From Alphaproteobacteria bacterium (GTDB lineage Bacteria > Pseudomonadota > Alphaproteobacteria > Rhizobiales > Beijerinckiaceae), in the NCBI GenBank assembly GCA_016869595.1, contig VGDT01000004.1, forward strand, positions 30,115 to 94,114: 64,000 nucleotides of DNA, written 5' to 3'. Both the position numbers and the translations under genes were made by a program. Below are positions 45,939 through 54,298 of this stretch, piece after piece. Each line of letters opens with the position of its first letter. The first letter of the stretch is position 1. The notes beneath the pieces were generated by a model that did not search any database, was not told the DNA's origin, and saw only the letters and a list, made by a program, of their open reading frames with translations.

Positions 45939-46925
45939 ATGAGACGAATTGGCCGCTTGCATCTCGCGCCGACGGCGCTCCTCGCCGCCTTCGCATTCTC
46001 CTCCGCCGCGAAGGCCGGAGAGGTCACGGTCCGCGTCGCTCCGGTTGAGGATCTTAAGGCCGTCGTCGCTTCGGTCGAGCCCGCGCATCAATTGACGGCG
46101 CGAGCGCGCATCGGCGGCACGGTGAGCGCGCTTAAGATCAAGGAGGGCGATGACGTCGCGGGCGGCGCCGAGATCGCCACGGTCGTCGACCAGAAACTCT
46201 TCCTGCAGATGCAGGCGCTTGATCAGCGCATTCAATCGCAGCAGGCGCAACGCGACAAGGCGCAGAACGATTTCGACCGCGCGCAGGAATTGTTTCGGCG
46301 CGGCGTCTATACGAAAGCGCTCTTCGATCAGGCAAAGACGGCGCTCGACGTTGGCGACCGCAATCTTGCGGCGCTGCGTTCCGATCGCGGCGTGATCGAA
46401 CAACAGGCGGCGGAAGGCTCCGTGCGCGCGCCGGGACCAGGACGCGTGCTGACGATTCCGGCCTCCGTCGGCCGCGTGGTGATGCCTGGCGAAACAATCG
46501 CGACCATCGCCGAAGACAAATACATTCTGCGCCTGCAATTGCCCGAGCGCCATGCGCGGTTCATGCGCGCCGGCGACAAGGTCGAGATCGGCGCCCGGGG
46601 CCTCCATGAAGAAGCGGGCGGCGGACGCAAGCAGGGCCGCGTGCGCATCGTCTATCCCGAGATCCAGGGGGGGCGCGTCATTGCTGACGTCGACGTCCAG
46701 GGACTGGGCGATTATTTCGTCGGCGAACGCGCGCGCGTTTATGTCACGACGGGCAAGCGCGATACGATTATCATCCCGCGCGCCGCCGTCTATCGTCGCG
46801 CCGGCGTGGACTTTGTCCGCCTTGCCTCCGGCGAGGAAATCGTCGTGCAGCTTGGCGAGGCGCGCGGCGACGGCGTCGAGATTCTTTCCGGTCTTCACAA
46901 CGGCGACGTGGTTTCGACGCCATGA
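45939..46925 (+). CDS. RND efflux periplasmic adaptor subunit
   Basis: A 328-residue membrane-fusion protein. After a signal peptide (to about SSAAKA) come the lipoyl-type halves (RIGGTVSALKIKEGDDV and GPGRVLTIPASVGRVVMPGE), a coiled-coil hairpin between them (about 85-150, QRDKAQNDFDRAQELF), and a C-terminal barrel (REPORT-like ETIATIAEDKYILRLQLPER). The substrate is unknown. It overlaps the RND pump gene by ATGA. The ATG at 45939 is not preceded by a ribosome-binding site and may start a leaderless message. Confidence 0.9.
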   Translation: MRRIGRLHLAPTALLAAFAFSSAAKAGEVTVRVAPVEDLKAVVASVEPAHQLTARARIGGTVSALKIKEGDDVAGGAEIATVVDQKLFLQMQALDQRIQSQQAQRDKAQNDFDRAQELFRRGVYTKALFDQAKTALDVGDRNLAALRSDRGVIEQQAAEGSVRAPGPGRVLTIPASVGRVVMPGETIATIAEDKYILRLQLPERHARFMRAGDKVEIGARGLHEEAGGGRKQGRVRIVYPEIQGGRVIADVDVQGLGDYFVGERARVYVTTGKRDTIIIPRAAVYRRAGVDFVRLASGEEIVVQLGEARGDGVEILSGLHNGDVVSTP

Positions 46926-49900
46926 GCGAAGAGTTTCGCCCGGGCATTTCGGGAACGCTGACGCGCGCCTTCATCAATTCGCCGCTGACGCCGCTGCTGC
47001 TGCTCGCCTCAATCCTTGTCGGGCTGATCGCGTTGCGCTCGCTGCCGCGCGAGGAGGAGCCGCAGATCTCCGTGCCGATGGTCGACATTATGGTGTCGGC
47101 CAATGGCTATAAGGCGGAAGACGCGATCGAACTCATCACCCGGCCGCTCGAAGACATCATCAAGGGCGTCAACGGCGTCGAGCATGTCTATTCTCAGACG
47201 CGCGATGACAATGTGGTCGTCACCGCGCGCTTTTACGTCGGCACGCCGCAGGACAATGCGGTGGTCCGCATCCACGAAAAGATACGCGCCAATATCGGCG
47301 ATCTGCCGAAAGGCATTCCGGAGCCGCTGATCGTCGGCCGCGGCATCGACGACGTCGCGATCGTCGTGCTGACGCTTTCGGCGAAGCCGGAGCGCGCCGA
47401 TCGGTGGACCGACAACGGCCTCTATCAGGTCGCTGAGGAATTGCAGCACGATCTCACCAAGGTCAACGACGTTGGCCTAAGCTATATCGTCGGCGGCAGT
47501 CCCAATCAGATCCGCGTAGAGCCAGATCCCGAACGCCTGTCGCAATATGGCGTGACGCTCAGCCAGCTTATCGACAAGCTGACCAACGCCAATCGTTCTT
47601 TCATGGTCGGCGCGTTTCGCGAAGACAATCGCGCCGTGCCTGTTGTCGCCGGCCAGACGCTACAAGGCGTGCCGGACGTCGGTCTGCTGCTGCTCACCAC
47701 AAGGGACGGGCGGCCGGTCTATGTGAAGGACGTCGCCGACGTGCGCGTCGGCGCCGCCGAGCCCGACCGGCGTAGCTGGACGATGACGCGCAACGCCGCC
47801 GGCGGGCTCGATAAACGCCCCGCCGTTAGCATCGCCATCGCCAAGCGCAGGGGCGCCAACGCCGTGATCGTCGCCGACGAGATCATGCATCGGCTGGAGG
47901 CTGTCAAAGGCCGTATCGTCCCCGAGGATATCGAGATCGCGGTGACGCGCGACTATGGCGAGACCGCCACCGAAAAGGCCAATGAACTGCTGTTCCATCT
48001 CGCGCTCGCGACCGTCTCGATCGTCGCGCTGATCGTGGTGATGGTCGGCTGGCGCGAGGGCGTCGTCGTCTTGGTTATCATCCCGACGACGATACTGCTC
48101 ACGCTCTTCGCCTCCTGGCTGATGGGCTATACCATCAATCGCGTCAGCCTGTTCGCGCTCATTTTTTCGATCGGCATTCTCGTCGACGACGCGATCGTCG
48201 TCGTCGAAAACATCGTGCGCCACTGGCATATGCGCGGCTCGCGCAGCCTGATCGACACGGCGGTCGAGGCCGTCGCGGAAGTCGGCAATCCGACCATTGT
48301 CGCGACGCTCACCATCGTCGCGGCGCTGCTGCCGATGATGTTCGTCTCGGGTCTGATGGGCCCTTACATGAGTCCCATTCCCGCGAACGCTTCGCTTGCG
48401 ATGGTGTTCTCCTTCTTCGTCGCCATGACGATTACGCCGTGGCTTCTGCTCAAGATCGCCGGCAAGCGTTTTGAACATGAACGCGGCGACGGTGTCGACC
48501 ACGCGCATGAACGCGGCGCCATGGGTAATTTCTACGTGCGCGTCGCGACGCCCTTGCTACAAGGTCGCAAGCGCTCGCAGCGGTTTCTTATCGGCGTTGG
48601 CGTCGCGACGCTGCTTTCGATGGGGCTTTTCGTGACGAAGACCGTGCGCGTGAAGCTTCTGCCCTTCGATAACAAGTCCGAGATCGCGGTGGTCGTCGAT
48701 CTGCCGCGCGGCGCTTCGCTTGAAGAAACGGATCGGGTGCTGACGGCTGCGGCCGAGCGGCTGAAGGACATTCCAGAGCTTACCTCTGTTCAGTCCTATG
48801 CCGGCGCGGCGGCGCCCTTCAACTTCAACGGCCTCGTGCGTCACTACTACATGCGCAAGGCGCCCGAGATGGGCGATCTCGCCATCAATCTGCAGCCGAA
48901 AGGCGAGCGCAGCCGCCCAAGCCATGCGATTGCGCTCGATATTCGCAAGAAACTCGAAGGCCTGCCGGCGCCAGAGCACACCGCAATTAAGGTCGTCGAG
49001 GTGCCGCCGGGCCCGCCCGTGCTGTCGACCCTTCTCGCCGAAGTCTATGGTCCGGACGCGCAGTCGCGGCGCGATCTTGCGGCGAAAGTGCGCAAGGCTT
49101 TTGACGCGGTCGATTTCGTCGTCGATACGGACGATAGCTACGGCCAGCGCGCCGAACGCCTGCGCTTCGAGATCGACCAGGAAGCGCTCGAATATCACGG
49201 CGTCGAGGAACGCGCCGTCTACGACACGATCGGCGCTTTGGTCGGCGGCGTAAAGATCGGCTTTTCGCAAAAGGGCGGCGGCGCCAAGCCCGTCGACATT
49301 TCCGTCGCCTTGCCGCGCACGGCGATGACGCCAGGCGAACGCATCCTGTCGACGCCGCTGCCCGCCGGCGGCACCGTGCGCCAAGGCGCCAATGTCGAAC
49401 TCGGCGATGTCGTCAAGGCGACGCGCGAACTCGGCTCCTATCCGATTTTCCGTCATAACGGCCGCTTCGCCGAAATGGTCAGCGCGGAGGTCGCCGGACG
49501 TTTCGAAGCGCCAATTTACGGAATGCTTGCGGTCGAGAACGAGATCGACAAGATCGACTGGGGGCCTTCGGGTCCGCCGACGATCAAATATCACGGCCAG
49601 CCGCTCGACGATTCACAGCCGACGCTGCTCTGGGACGGCGAGTGGGAAGTGACCTATGTCACCTTCCGCGACATGGGCGCGGCCTTCATGGTGGCGCTGC
49701 TCGCCATCTATCTCCTCGTCGTGGCGCAGTTCGGCTCGTTCAAACTGCCGCTCGTCATCCTGGCGCCGGTGCCGCTGACGCTCGTCGGCATCGTCATCGG
49801 CCATCTCTTGTTCAACGCCGCCTTCACCGCCACTTCGATGATCGGCTTCATCGCGCTCGCCGGCATCGTGGTGCGCAATTCGATCTTGCTCGTCGACTTC

Positions 49901-50155
49901 ATTCGGCATTTGCGGGAGCGTGGGATGAGCTTGCGCGCCGCGCTGATCGAAGCGGGCGCCGTCCGCTTCAAGCCGATCTTTCTCACCGCCGCGGCGGCGA
50001 TCATCGGCGCGGCCTTCATCCTCACCGACCCGATCTTTCAGGGACTCGCCATTTCGCTCGTCTTTGGCCTCGCCTCGTCGACGGCGCTGACCTTGCTTGT
50101 CATCCCTGCCATCTATGTCGTCTTGCGCGACGACGAAGTTAAAAGGAGAGCCTGA
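46922..50155 (+). CDS. RND-family efflux pump (AcrB/MdtB-like)
   Basis: A 1077-residue inner-membrane transporter with the usual 12 helices and two large periplasmic loops. TM4 carries the proton-relay acids in SIGILVDDAIVVVENIVRHW, and the second half has FIALAGIVVRNSILLVDF near the C-terminus. It belongs to the HAE-like group rather than clear heavy-metal pumps. Nothing in the sequence reveals the substrate. Coupling to an AhpD-like protein (TGATG) and rhodanese, plus the SqrR-like gene nearby, suggests export of a sulfur-derived or electrophilic compound. No outer-membrane channel gene is adjacent. Confidence 0.92.
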   Translation: MSEEFRPGISGTLTRAFINSPLTPLLLLASILVGLIALRSLPREEEPQISVPMVDIMVSANGYKAEDAIELITRPLEDIIKGVNGVEHVYSQTRDDNVVVTARFYVGTPQDNAVVRIHEKIRANIGDLPKGIPEPLIVGRGIDDVAIVVLTLSAKPERADRWTDNGLYQVAEELQHDLTKVNDVGLSYIVGGSPNQIRVEPDPERLSQYGVTLSQLIDKLTNANRSFMVGAFREDNRAVPVVAGQTLQGVPDVGLLLLTTRDGRPVYVKDVADVRVGAAEPDRRSWTMTRNAAGGLDKRPAVSIAIAKRRGANAVIVADEIMHRLEAVKGRIVPEDIEIAVTRDYGETATEKANELLFHLALATVSIVALIVVMVGWREGVVVLVIIPTTILLTLFASWLMGYTINRVSLFALIFSIGILVDDAIVVVENIVRHWHMRGSRSLIDTAVEAVAEVGNPTIVATLTIVAALLPMMFVSGLMGPYMSPIPANASLAMVFSFFVAMTITPWLLLKIAGKRFEHERGDGVDHAHERGAMGNFYVRVATPLLQGRKRSQRFLIGVGVATLLSMGLFVTKTVRVKLLPFDNKSEIAVVVDLPRGASLEETDRVLTAAAERLKDIPELTSVQSYAGAAAPFNFNGLVRHYYMRKAPEMGDLAINLQPKGERSRPSHAIALDIRKKLEGLPAPEHTAIKVVEVPPGPPVLSTLLAEVYGPDAQSRRDLAAKVRKAFDAVDFVVDTDDSYGQRAERLRFEIDQEALEYHGVEERAVYDTIGALVGGVKIGFSQKGGGAKPVDISVALPRTAMTPGERILSTPLPAGGTVRQGANVELGDVVKATRELGSYPIFRHNGRFAEMVSAEVAGRFEAPIYGMLAVENEIDKIDWGPSGPPTIKYHGQPLDDSQPTLLWDGEWEVTYVTFRDMGAAFMVALLAIYLLVVAQFGSFKLPLVILAPVPLTLVGIVIGHLLFNAAFTATSMIGFIALAGIVVRNSILLVDFIRHLRERGMSLRAALIEAGAVRFKPIFLTAAAAIIGAAFILTDPIFQGLAISLVFGLASSTALTLLVIPAIYVVLRDDEVKRRA

Positions 50156-50508
50156 TGATCGAAGACTGGGCGGCGCTCGCCAAGAAGCTCTCCGCCGACA
50201 TCCGCGAATTGCGCGTCGGCTCGCCTGAGGTGATGAAAGCCTTCTCGGCGATGGCAATATCGGCGGGCGCGCAAGGCGCGCTCGACGCAAAGACAAAGGA
50301 ACTGATCGCGCTTGCGGTCAGCGTCGCAGTCCGCTGCGACGATTGCATCGCTTTCCACGTCAAGGCCGCGTCGCAGCGCGGCGCGACGCGCGAGGAAGTG
50401 ATGGAGACACTCGCCATGAGCATCTACATGGGCGCCGGACCGTCGGTGATGTATGCGAGCCACGCGCTCGCCGCCTTCACCCAGTTCGACGCCGAAAAGC
50501 AAGCCTGA
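50155..50508 (+). CDS. Carboxymuconolactone decarboxylase/AhpD-like protein
   Basis: A 117-residue all-helical protein of the CMD/AhpD superfamily. The redox CxxC motif with its downstream His is present in RCDDCIAFHVKAA (about residues 60-72). This favours an AhpD-like thiol-disulfide or peroxidase role over decarboxylation. The start overlaps the RND stop (TGATG). With the next gene, a rhodanese, it forms a thiol-chemistry pair behind the pump. Confidence 0.88.
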   Translation: MIEDWAALAKKLSADIRELRVGSPEVMKAFSAMAISAGAQGALDAKTKELIALAVSVAVRCDDCIAFHVKAASQRGATREEVMETLAMSIYMGAGPSVMYASHALAAFTQFDAEKQA

Positions 50509-50524
50509 GAAGAAAGGAACGAAA

Positions 50525-50866
50525 ATGACCCTGGGCTCTCTCTTGTCGAAACTTGCTGGCGGCGGCGCGGCGCCAACGATCGAGCATGAAGATTTTTGCC
50601 GCGTCGTCGCGGACAAATCCTGCGCCATCGTCGACGTGCGCGAGCCGCACGAATATGGCGCCGGCCATGTGCCCGGCGCGAAGAACATGCCGCTCTCGAG
50701 CTTCGACGCCACGAAGCTTCCGAAGGGCGACGTTGTCCTTATTTGTCAGGCGGGCGGGCGTTCGGCCAAGGCCCTTGCGCAAGCGCAAAGCATAGGACGG
50801 AAGGATGTCTGTCATTACGCTCCGGGCACCGGCGGCTGGCGCGCCCGCGGCGGCGCGGTGGAGTGA
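50525..50866 (+). CDS. Rhodanese-domain sulfurtransferase
   Basis: A 113-residue single-domain rhodanese. IVDVREPHEYGAGHVPGA is the conserved substrate-side motif, and the active cysteine loop is CQAGGRS. It carries persulfide sulfur between acceptors. The start at 50525 has an AGAAAGGA ribosome-binding site, 16 bp after the AhpD-like gene. Its TGA stop coincides with the first three bases of the repeat at 50864. Confidence 0.9.
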   Translation: MTLGSLLSKLAGGGAAPTIEHEDFCRVVADKSCAIVDVREPHEYGAGHVPGAKNMPLSSFDATKLPKGDVVLICQAGGRSAKALAQAQSIGRKDVCHYAPGTGGWRARGGAVE

Positions 50867-51038
50867 TACGGAATCCGTTTGAACGAGTCGGATGTCATTC
50901 CCGACGCGCGCAACGCGTGCGATCGGGAATCCAGAGCAACACCAGCGTTATTGGCTCGGCTCTGGATTCCCGGTCAGGCCTTCGGCCCTGCCGGGAATGA
51001 CATGGTCCAAGCGAACGGATCAGCCGGAATCCATATCA
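50864..51038. repeat. Dispersed palindromic repeat, copy 2 (MITE-like)
   Basis: A 175-bp element with imperfect terminal inverted repeats, TGATACGGAATCCG at the left and its near-complement GGAATCCATATCA at the right. Inside are ATTCCCGACG...CGATCGGGAAT and GGATTCCCGG...CCGGGAATGAC. It is related along its length to 23006-23160. The leading TGA is the rhodanese stop codon. Confidence 0.8.
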
Positions 51039-51127
51039 GATCGTCAGTGCGACAGCGAGCGCAGCGCGCGGGAAGCAATCCAGACTCATGGCAGCGCCTA
51101 TGGATTGCTTCGCCTGCGGCTCGCAAT
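51039..51127. repeat. Second palindromic repeat next to copy 2
   Basis: GAAGCAATCCA (51072-51082) and TGGATTGCTTC (51101-51111) form an 11-bp perfect inverted repeat, flanked by GC-rich arms (GCGAGCGCAGCGCGCG and GCCTGCGGCTCGC). It resembles a widespread Rhizobiales intergenic palindrome. Confidence 0.6.
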
Positions 51128-51150
51128 GACGAACCTTGCGCCAGTCCGGA

Positions 51151-51735
51151 TTACGCCGCCTTACCAACTTTCGTCGCTTCCGCGACCTCGTTGATCTTGC
51201 CGGTCTTCACATCATAGATATAGCCGTAGATCGGGATATTCTTCGGCACGAGTGGATGCGAACGGATGCGCGCGACGTCCTGCGCGACGCTTTCCTCCTG
51301 ATTTTTGATCGTATGCCATTTGATGAAGTGGCCAGCTGAGCAGCCGCCGCCATGTTGCGGATTCGACCAGTTCTTGCCGTCAAAACTCGCCGTCGCGAGA
51401 TTGTCGTCCAACAACTCGCTCATGACCTCGTCGCAAAAAAGCTCCATGCCGCAATTGGTATGGTGAATGACGAACTACTCCTTGGTGCCGAGCAGCTTGT
51501 GCGAAATGACGAGCGAACGAATCGCGTCGTCAGATGCGCGCCCGCCGGCGTTGCGGATCACATGGGCGTCGCCTTCCGAGAGGCCCGCGTATTTCGCGGG
51601 ATCAAGACGCGCGTCCATACAGGTCAGGATGGCGAAACCGCGCGCCGGCGGCAGCGCAAGTTCGCTCTTCTTTCCGAAACTGCCGGCATAAGCGTTGTTT
51701 GCGGCGACGACTTCATTGACGATCTGGCTTGCCAT
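51151..51735 (-). pseudogene. Beta-carbonic anhydrase interrupted by an in-frame amber codon
   Basis: The reading frame encodes a beta-class carbonic anhydrase of 194 codons: [11 protein letters not shown] (zinc Cys and the Asp-Arg dyad), [21 protein letters not shown] (second zinc His and Cys), and C-terminal IPIYGYIYDVKTG. A single TAG (51475-51477) interrupts it in [23 protein letters not shown], where relatives have Trp; TGG to TAG is one base. Everything else is intact and GGGAGAG precedes the start at 51735. It is either a recent pseudogene, a sequencing error, or read through. Confidence 0.85.
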
Positions 51736-51946
51736 GTCTCTCTCCCTCGTTGCGCGTATTGCTTCAAAAATTTTTTGACCTTGCTCAACATTGGAGCGCT
51801 TCAGCTCCCTTTTCAAGCAAACAAGAGGCGCGATCTTCGTGACATAGTCCCTTGACGATCAGCGATATATATTTCGAGGACGTCGACAGTGATACTGTAT
51901 AACGTTCGCGTAGACACGCTCGCTTTAGAGGAGATGGTTGTAACGA

Positions 51947-52831
51947 ATGTCTGATCACGCGCATCTGTTCCCGGGTTTCGCTTCGCATTGGATCGATGCG
52001 CCGGCAGGAAAAATATTCGCCCGAGTTCATGGCGAAGGCCGTCCCCTGGTTCTGTTGCATGGTTTTGGCGAAACACATGTCGCCTGGCGCAAAATCGCCT
52101 CGGCGCTCGCCAAGCGCTTCACTGTCGTTGCGATGGATCTGCGTGGCTACGGCTGGTCGTCCGTCCCGGAGAGCGAAAAGGGCAAGAATTATACGAAGCG
52201 TGAAATGGCCGCAGACGTCATTGCGGTCATGGAGTCGCTCGGCCATGTGCGCTTTTCTCTTGTCGGTCACGACAGGGGCGCGCGCGTCGGCCAGCGGCTA
52301 GCGCTTGATCAACCGGGCCGGCTGGACCGGATTGCCTTCATCAATATCGCGCCGATCGATGATGCTTTCAGCGACGGAGATTTGCAGCGCGTCGGACGGG
52401 CGCGTTTCCTGGCGTCCGAGGCGCCGAAGCCTGAAGAGCTGATCGGCCTCGATCCGATCGGCTTTCTCGATGATGCGCTGATGAACGCAACAAAGGCGAA
52501 ATCGCTCGAGATATTCGGAGCAGACGCCCTCGCCGCCTATCGCCAGGCCTTCAACGACCCGGCGCGCATTCACGCCTTCTGCGAAGATTTTCGCGCCGGG
52601 ACGACCATCGATCGCGAGCATCTTGAGGCCGATCGCGCGGAGGGCCAGAAGCTCGTGATGCCAACGCTCATCATCGCAGGCGAAACGAGCTTCCCGGCGA
52701 ACGGCCCCTCGCTTATTGCAGCCTGGCGCGAATGGGGCGACGATGTCGTCGAAGCGCGCGTTGACTCCGGCCTTTATCCTATGGAGGAAGCGCCCGCGGA
52801 GACGCTTGCCGTCCTGGAGGAATTTCTGTGA
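51947..52831 (+). CDS. Alpha/beta hydrolase, haloacetate-dehalogenase-like, lacking catalytic His
   Basis: A 294-residue protein with the fluoroacetate-dehalogenase/epoxide-hydrolase pattern: LVLLHGFGETHVAW (oxyanion side), MDLRGYGWS, the nucleophile D109 in LVGHDRGARVG, and CEDFRAGTTID. The C-terminal catalytic His, normally in SGHF-x-x-EEAP, is replaced: the sequence reads SGLYPMEEAP with Leu276 encoded by CTT (52772-52774), one base from CAT. Catalysis by the standard mechanism is therefore doubtful. The start at 51947 is 12 bp beyond GAGGAG. The stop overlaps the next gene (GTGA). Confidence 0.85.
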   Translation: MSDHAHLFPGFASHWIDAPAGKIFARVHGEGRPLVLLHGFGETHVAWRKIASALAKRFTVVAMDLRGYGWSSVPESEKGKNYTKREMAADVIAVMESLGHVRFSLVGHDRGARVGQRLALDQPGRLDRIAFINIAPIDDAFSDGDLQRVGRARFLASEAPKPEELIGLDPIGFLDDALMNATKAKSLEIFGADALAAYRQAFNDPARIHAFCEDFRAGTTIDREHLEADRAEGQKLVMPTLIIAGETSFPANGPSLIAAWREWGDDVVEARVDSGLYPMEEAPAETLAVLEEFL

Positions 52832-53691
52832 GTCTCTACCGCGGGAAGACCGTCGCGCTTGCGCTCGGCGGCGGCGGCGCCCGCGGACTCGCGCATATTT
52901 GCGTGCTTGAAGCGCTGGACGACATGGGCGTGCGCCCGGTCGCGATCGCCGGGGCGTCGATTGGCGCGATCATCGGCGCCGCCTATGCCGCAGGCTTCTC
53001 GGGCGTGGAGCTGCGCGCCCACACCCAAGCCATTCTCAAGAACCGCATCGGGCTGGCGCGTCGGCTGCTTCATGCGCGGGCGCGCGGAAAAAAGCGGCTC
53101 CTATCTCGCGTCGCGCATCCGCTGCTGTTCGATGGCGAGCGCTTTCTTCAGGCCTTTTGGCCTCACGGCATGCCAGAGCGTTTCGAAGAGTTGGGCATTC
53201 CTCTGCAGGTCGTCGCGACGGACTTTCGCCGGCGCGTCGAGGCGGTTTTCGCCACGGGGCCTTTGCGTCCGGCCGTGGCGGGGTCGATGGCGATCCCGGG
53301 CGTCGTGCGCGCCGCCGCTAGCGATCACGGCTATTTCGTCGATGGCGGGCTGGTTAATCCGCTCCCCTATGATCATCTCTGGGGCCTTGCCGACATCGTC
53401 ATCGCCGTCGACGTCTCCGGCAATTTTGGCGTCGAGACCGGCAAGGGAGCGCCTTCCGCCTTCGAGACGATGATCGTTGCGAGCCAGATCATGATGAACG
53501 CGATCAGCTCGCGCATGATCGCCGAGCGCCCGCCCGATGTCTTGATCCGGCCCGAAGTGCATCAATATCTCGCGCTGGACCTTTTCAAGGCCTCGCGCAT
53601 TTTCGCCGCCGGCGACGCCTGCCGCGACACGCTGCGCCACGGGCTGGCGCAGGCGGCGCAGCGGCTAGAAGCTCGGAGCAGGATCGTTTGA
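52828..53691 (+). CDS. Patatin-like phospholipase family protein (RssA-like)
   Basis: A 287-residue bacterial patatin. The oxyanion motif GGGGARGLAHI (residues 11-21), the serine nucleophile in GASIGAIIG (about 45-49) and the Asp of the dyad in VDGGLVNPLP (about 171) are all present. The substrate is unknown; phospholipid or lysophospholipid is the family expectation. It starts at GTG within the overlapping GTGA of the hydrolase gene, so the two are coupled. Its last codons and the TGA stop lie in the left arm of the repeat at 53675. Confidence 0.9.
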   Translation: MSLYRGKTVALALGGGGARGLAHICVLEALDDMGVRPVAIAGASIGAIIGAAYAAGFSGVELRAHTQAILKNRIGLARRLLHARARGKKRLLSRVAHPLLFDGERFLQAFWPHGMPERFEELGIPLQVVATDFRRRVEAVFATGPLRPAVAGSMAIPGVVRAAASDHGYFVDGGLVNPLPYDHLWGLADIVIAVDVSGNFGVETGKGAPSAFETMIVASQIMMNAISSRMIAERPPDVLIRPEVHQYLALDLFKASRIFAAGDACRDTLRHGLAQAAQRLEARSRIV

Positions 53692-53797
53692 AACGGATCG
53701 AAGATGCGATCCGCTTCAAACGTGAATCCTGCTCCATCCCTTAAATCAGAGCGCGCTTTGAGCGAAAAACCGGATTCCACTTTTTCGCAGCGCGCTA
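53675..53797. repeat. Double palindrome between patatin and tadA
   Basis: The first hairpin pairs GGAGCAGGAT (53675-53684) plus CGTTTGAA and CGGATCG with CGATCCG, TTCAAACG and ATCCTGCTCC (to 53735). The second has GCGAAAAA and TTTTTCGC arms inside outer AGCGCGCT arms (about 53748-53796). The patatin stop TGA lies in the first, and the tadA stop (CTA on this strand, 53795-53797) at the end of the second. It may double as a bidirectional terminator. Confidence 0.75.
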
Positions 53798-54247
53798 GCG
53801 TCGCGCCTGAAAGAATTCGCGCAAGAGCTGCGCCGCTTCGCTCTCGCGAATGCCGCCATAGACTTCTGGTCGATGGTGGCATGTCGGCTGTGAGAAAAAT
53901 CTCGGCCCGTGTTCGACCGCTCCGCCCTTTGGATCGCTCGCCGCATAATAGAGTCGCCGGATGCGCGCGAAGCTGATCGCGGCCGCGCACATGGCGCAGG
54001 GCTCGAGCGTCACATAGAGGTCGCATTCGACGAGGCGCTCAGAGCCGATCGCGGCGCAGGCTTCGCGAATAACGAGCATCTCGGCGTGCGCGGTCGGATC
54101 GCGATCGCGCAGCGTCCGGTTGCCTGCGGCCGCGATGACCTCGCCATTGCGCGCAAGCGCGGCGCCGACCGGGACTTCGCCCGCAGCCGCCGCGGCGCGC
54201 GCCTGCTCGAAGGCGGCGGCGAAAGGATCGTTGGCGTTCATACCCAT
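53795..54247 (-). CDS. tadA: tRNA-specific adenosine deaminase TadA
   Basis: A 150-residue zinc deaminase that makes inosine at the wobble position of tRNA-Arg(ACG). The motif HAEM (zinc His and proton-shuttle Glu, about residue 55) and PCAMCAAA (two zinc Cys) are present, as is PVGAALARNGE near the N-terminus. It is essential in most bacteria. It is divergent from the pseudouridine synthase gene; an ATG two codons in is an alternative start. Confidence 0.92.
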   Translation of the reverse strand: MGMNANDPFAAAFEQARAAAAAGEVPVGAALARNGEVIAAAGNRTLRDRDPTAHAEMLVIREACAAIGSERLVECDLYVTLEPCAMCAAAISFARIRRLYYAASDPKGGAVEHGPRFFSQPTCHHRPEVYGGIRESEAAQLLREFFQARR

Positions 54248-54298
54248 CTCTTAAGCGATCGCGCTTCAAAGCGCGCGTGCCGCCTGCTATCAGAACCC

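Noticed and set aside
51151..51442. The carbonic anhydrase 3' half as an independent gene starting at ATG 51442.
   Set aside because: It begins in the middle of the fold, after the second zinc ligands, with no ribosome-binding site; it is the continuation of the broken gene.
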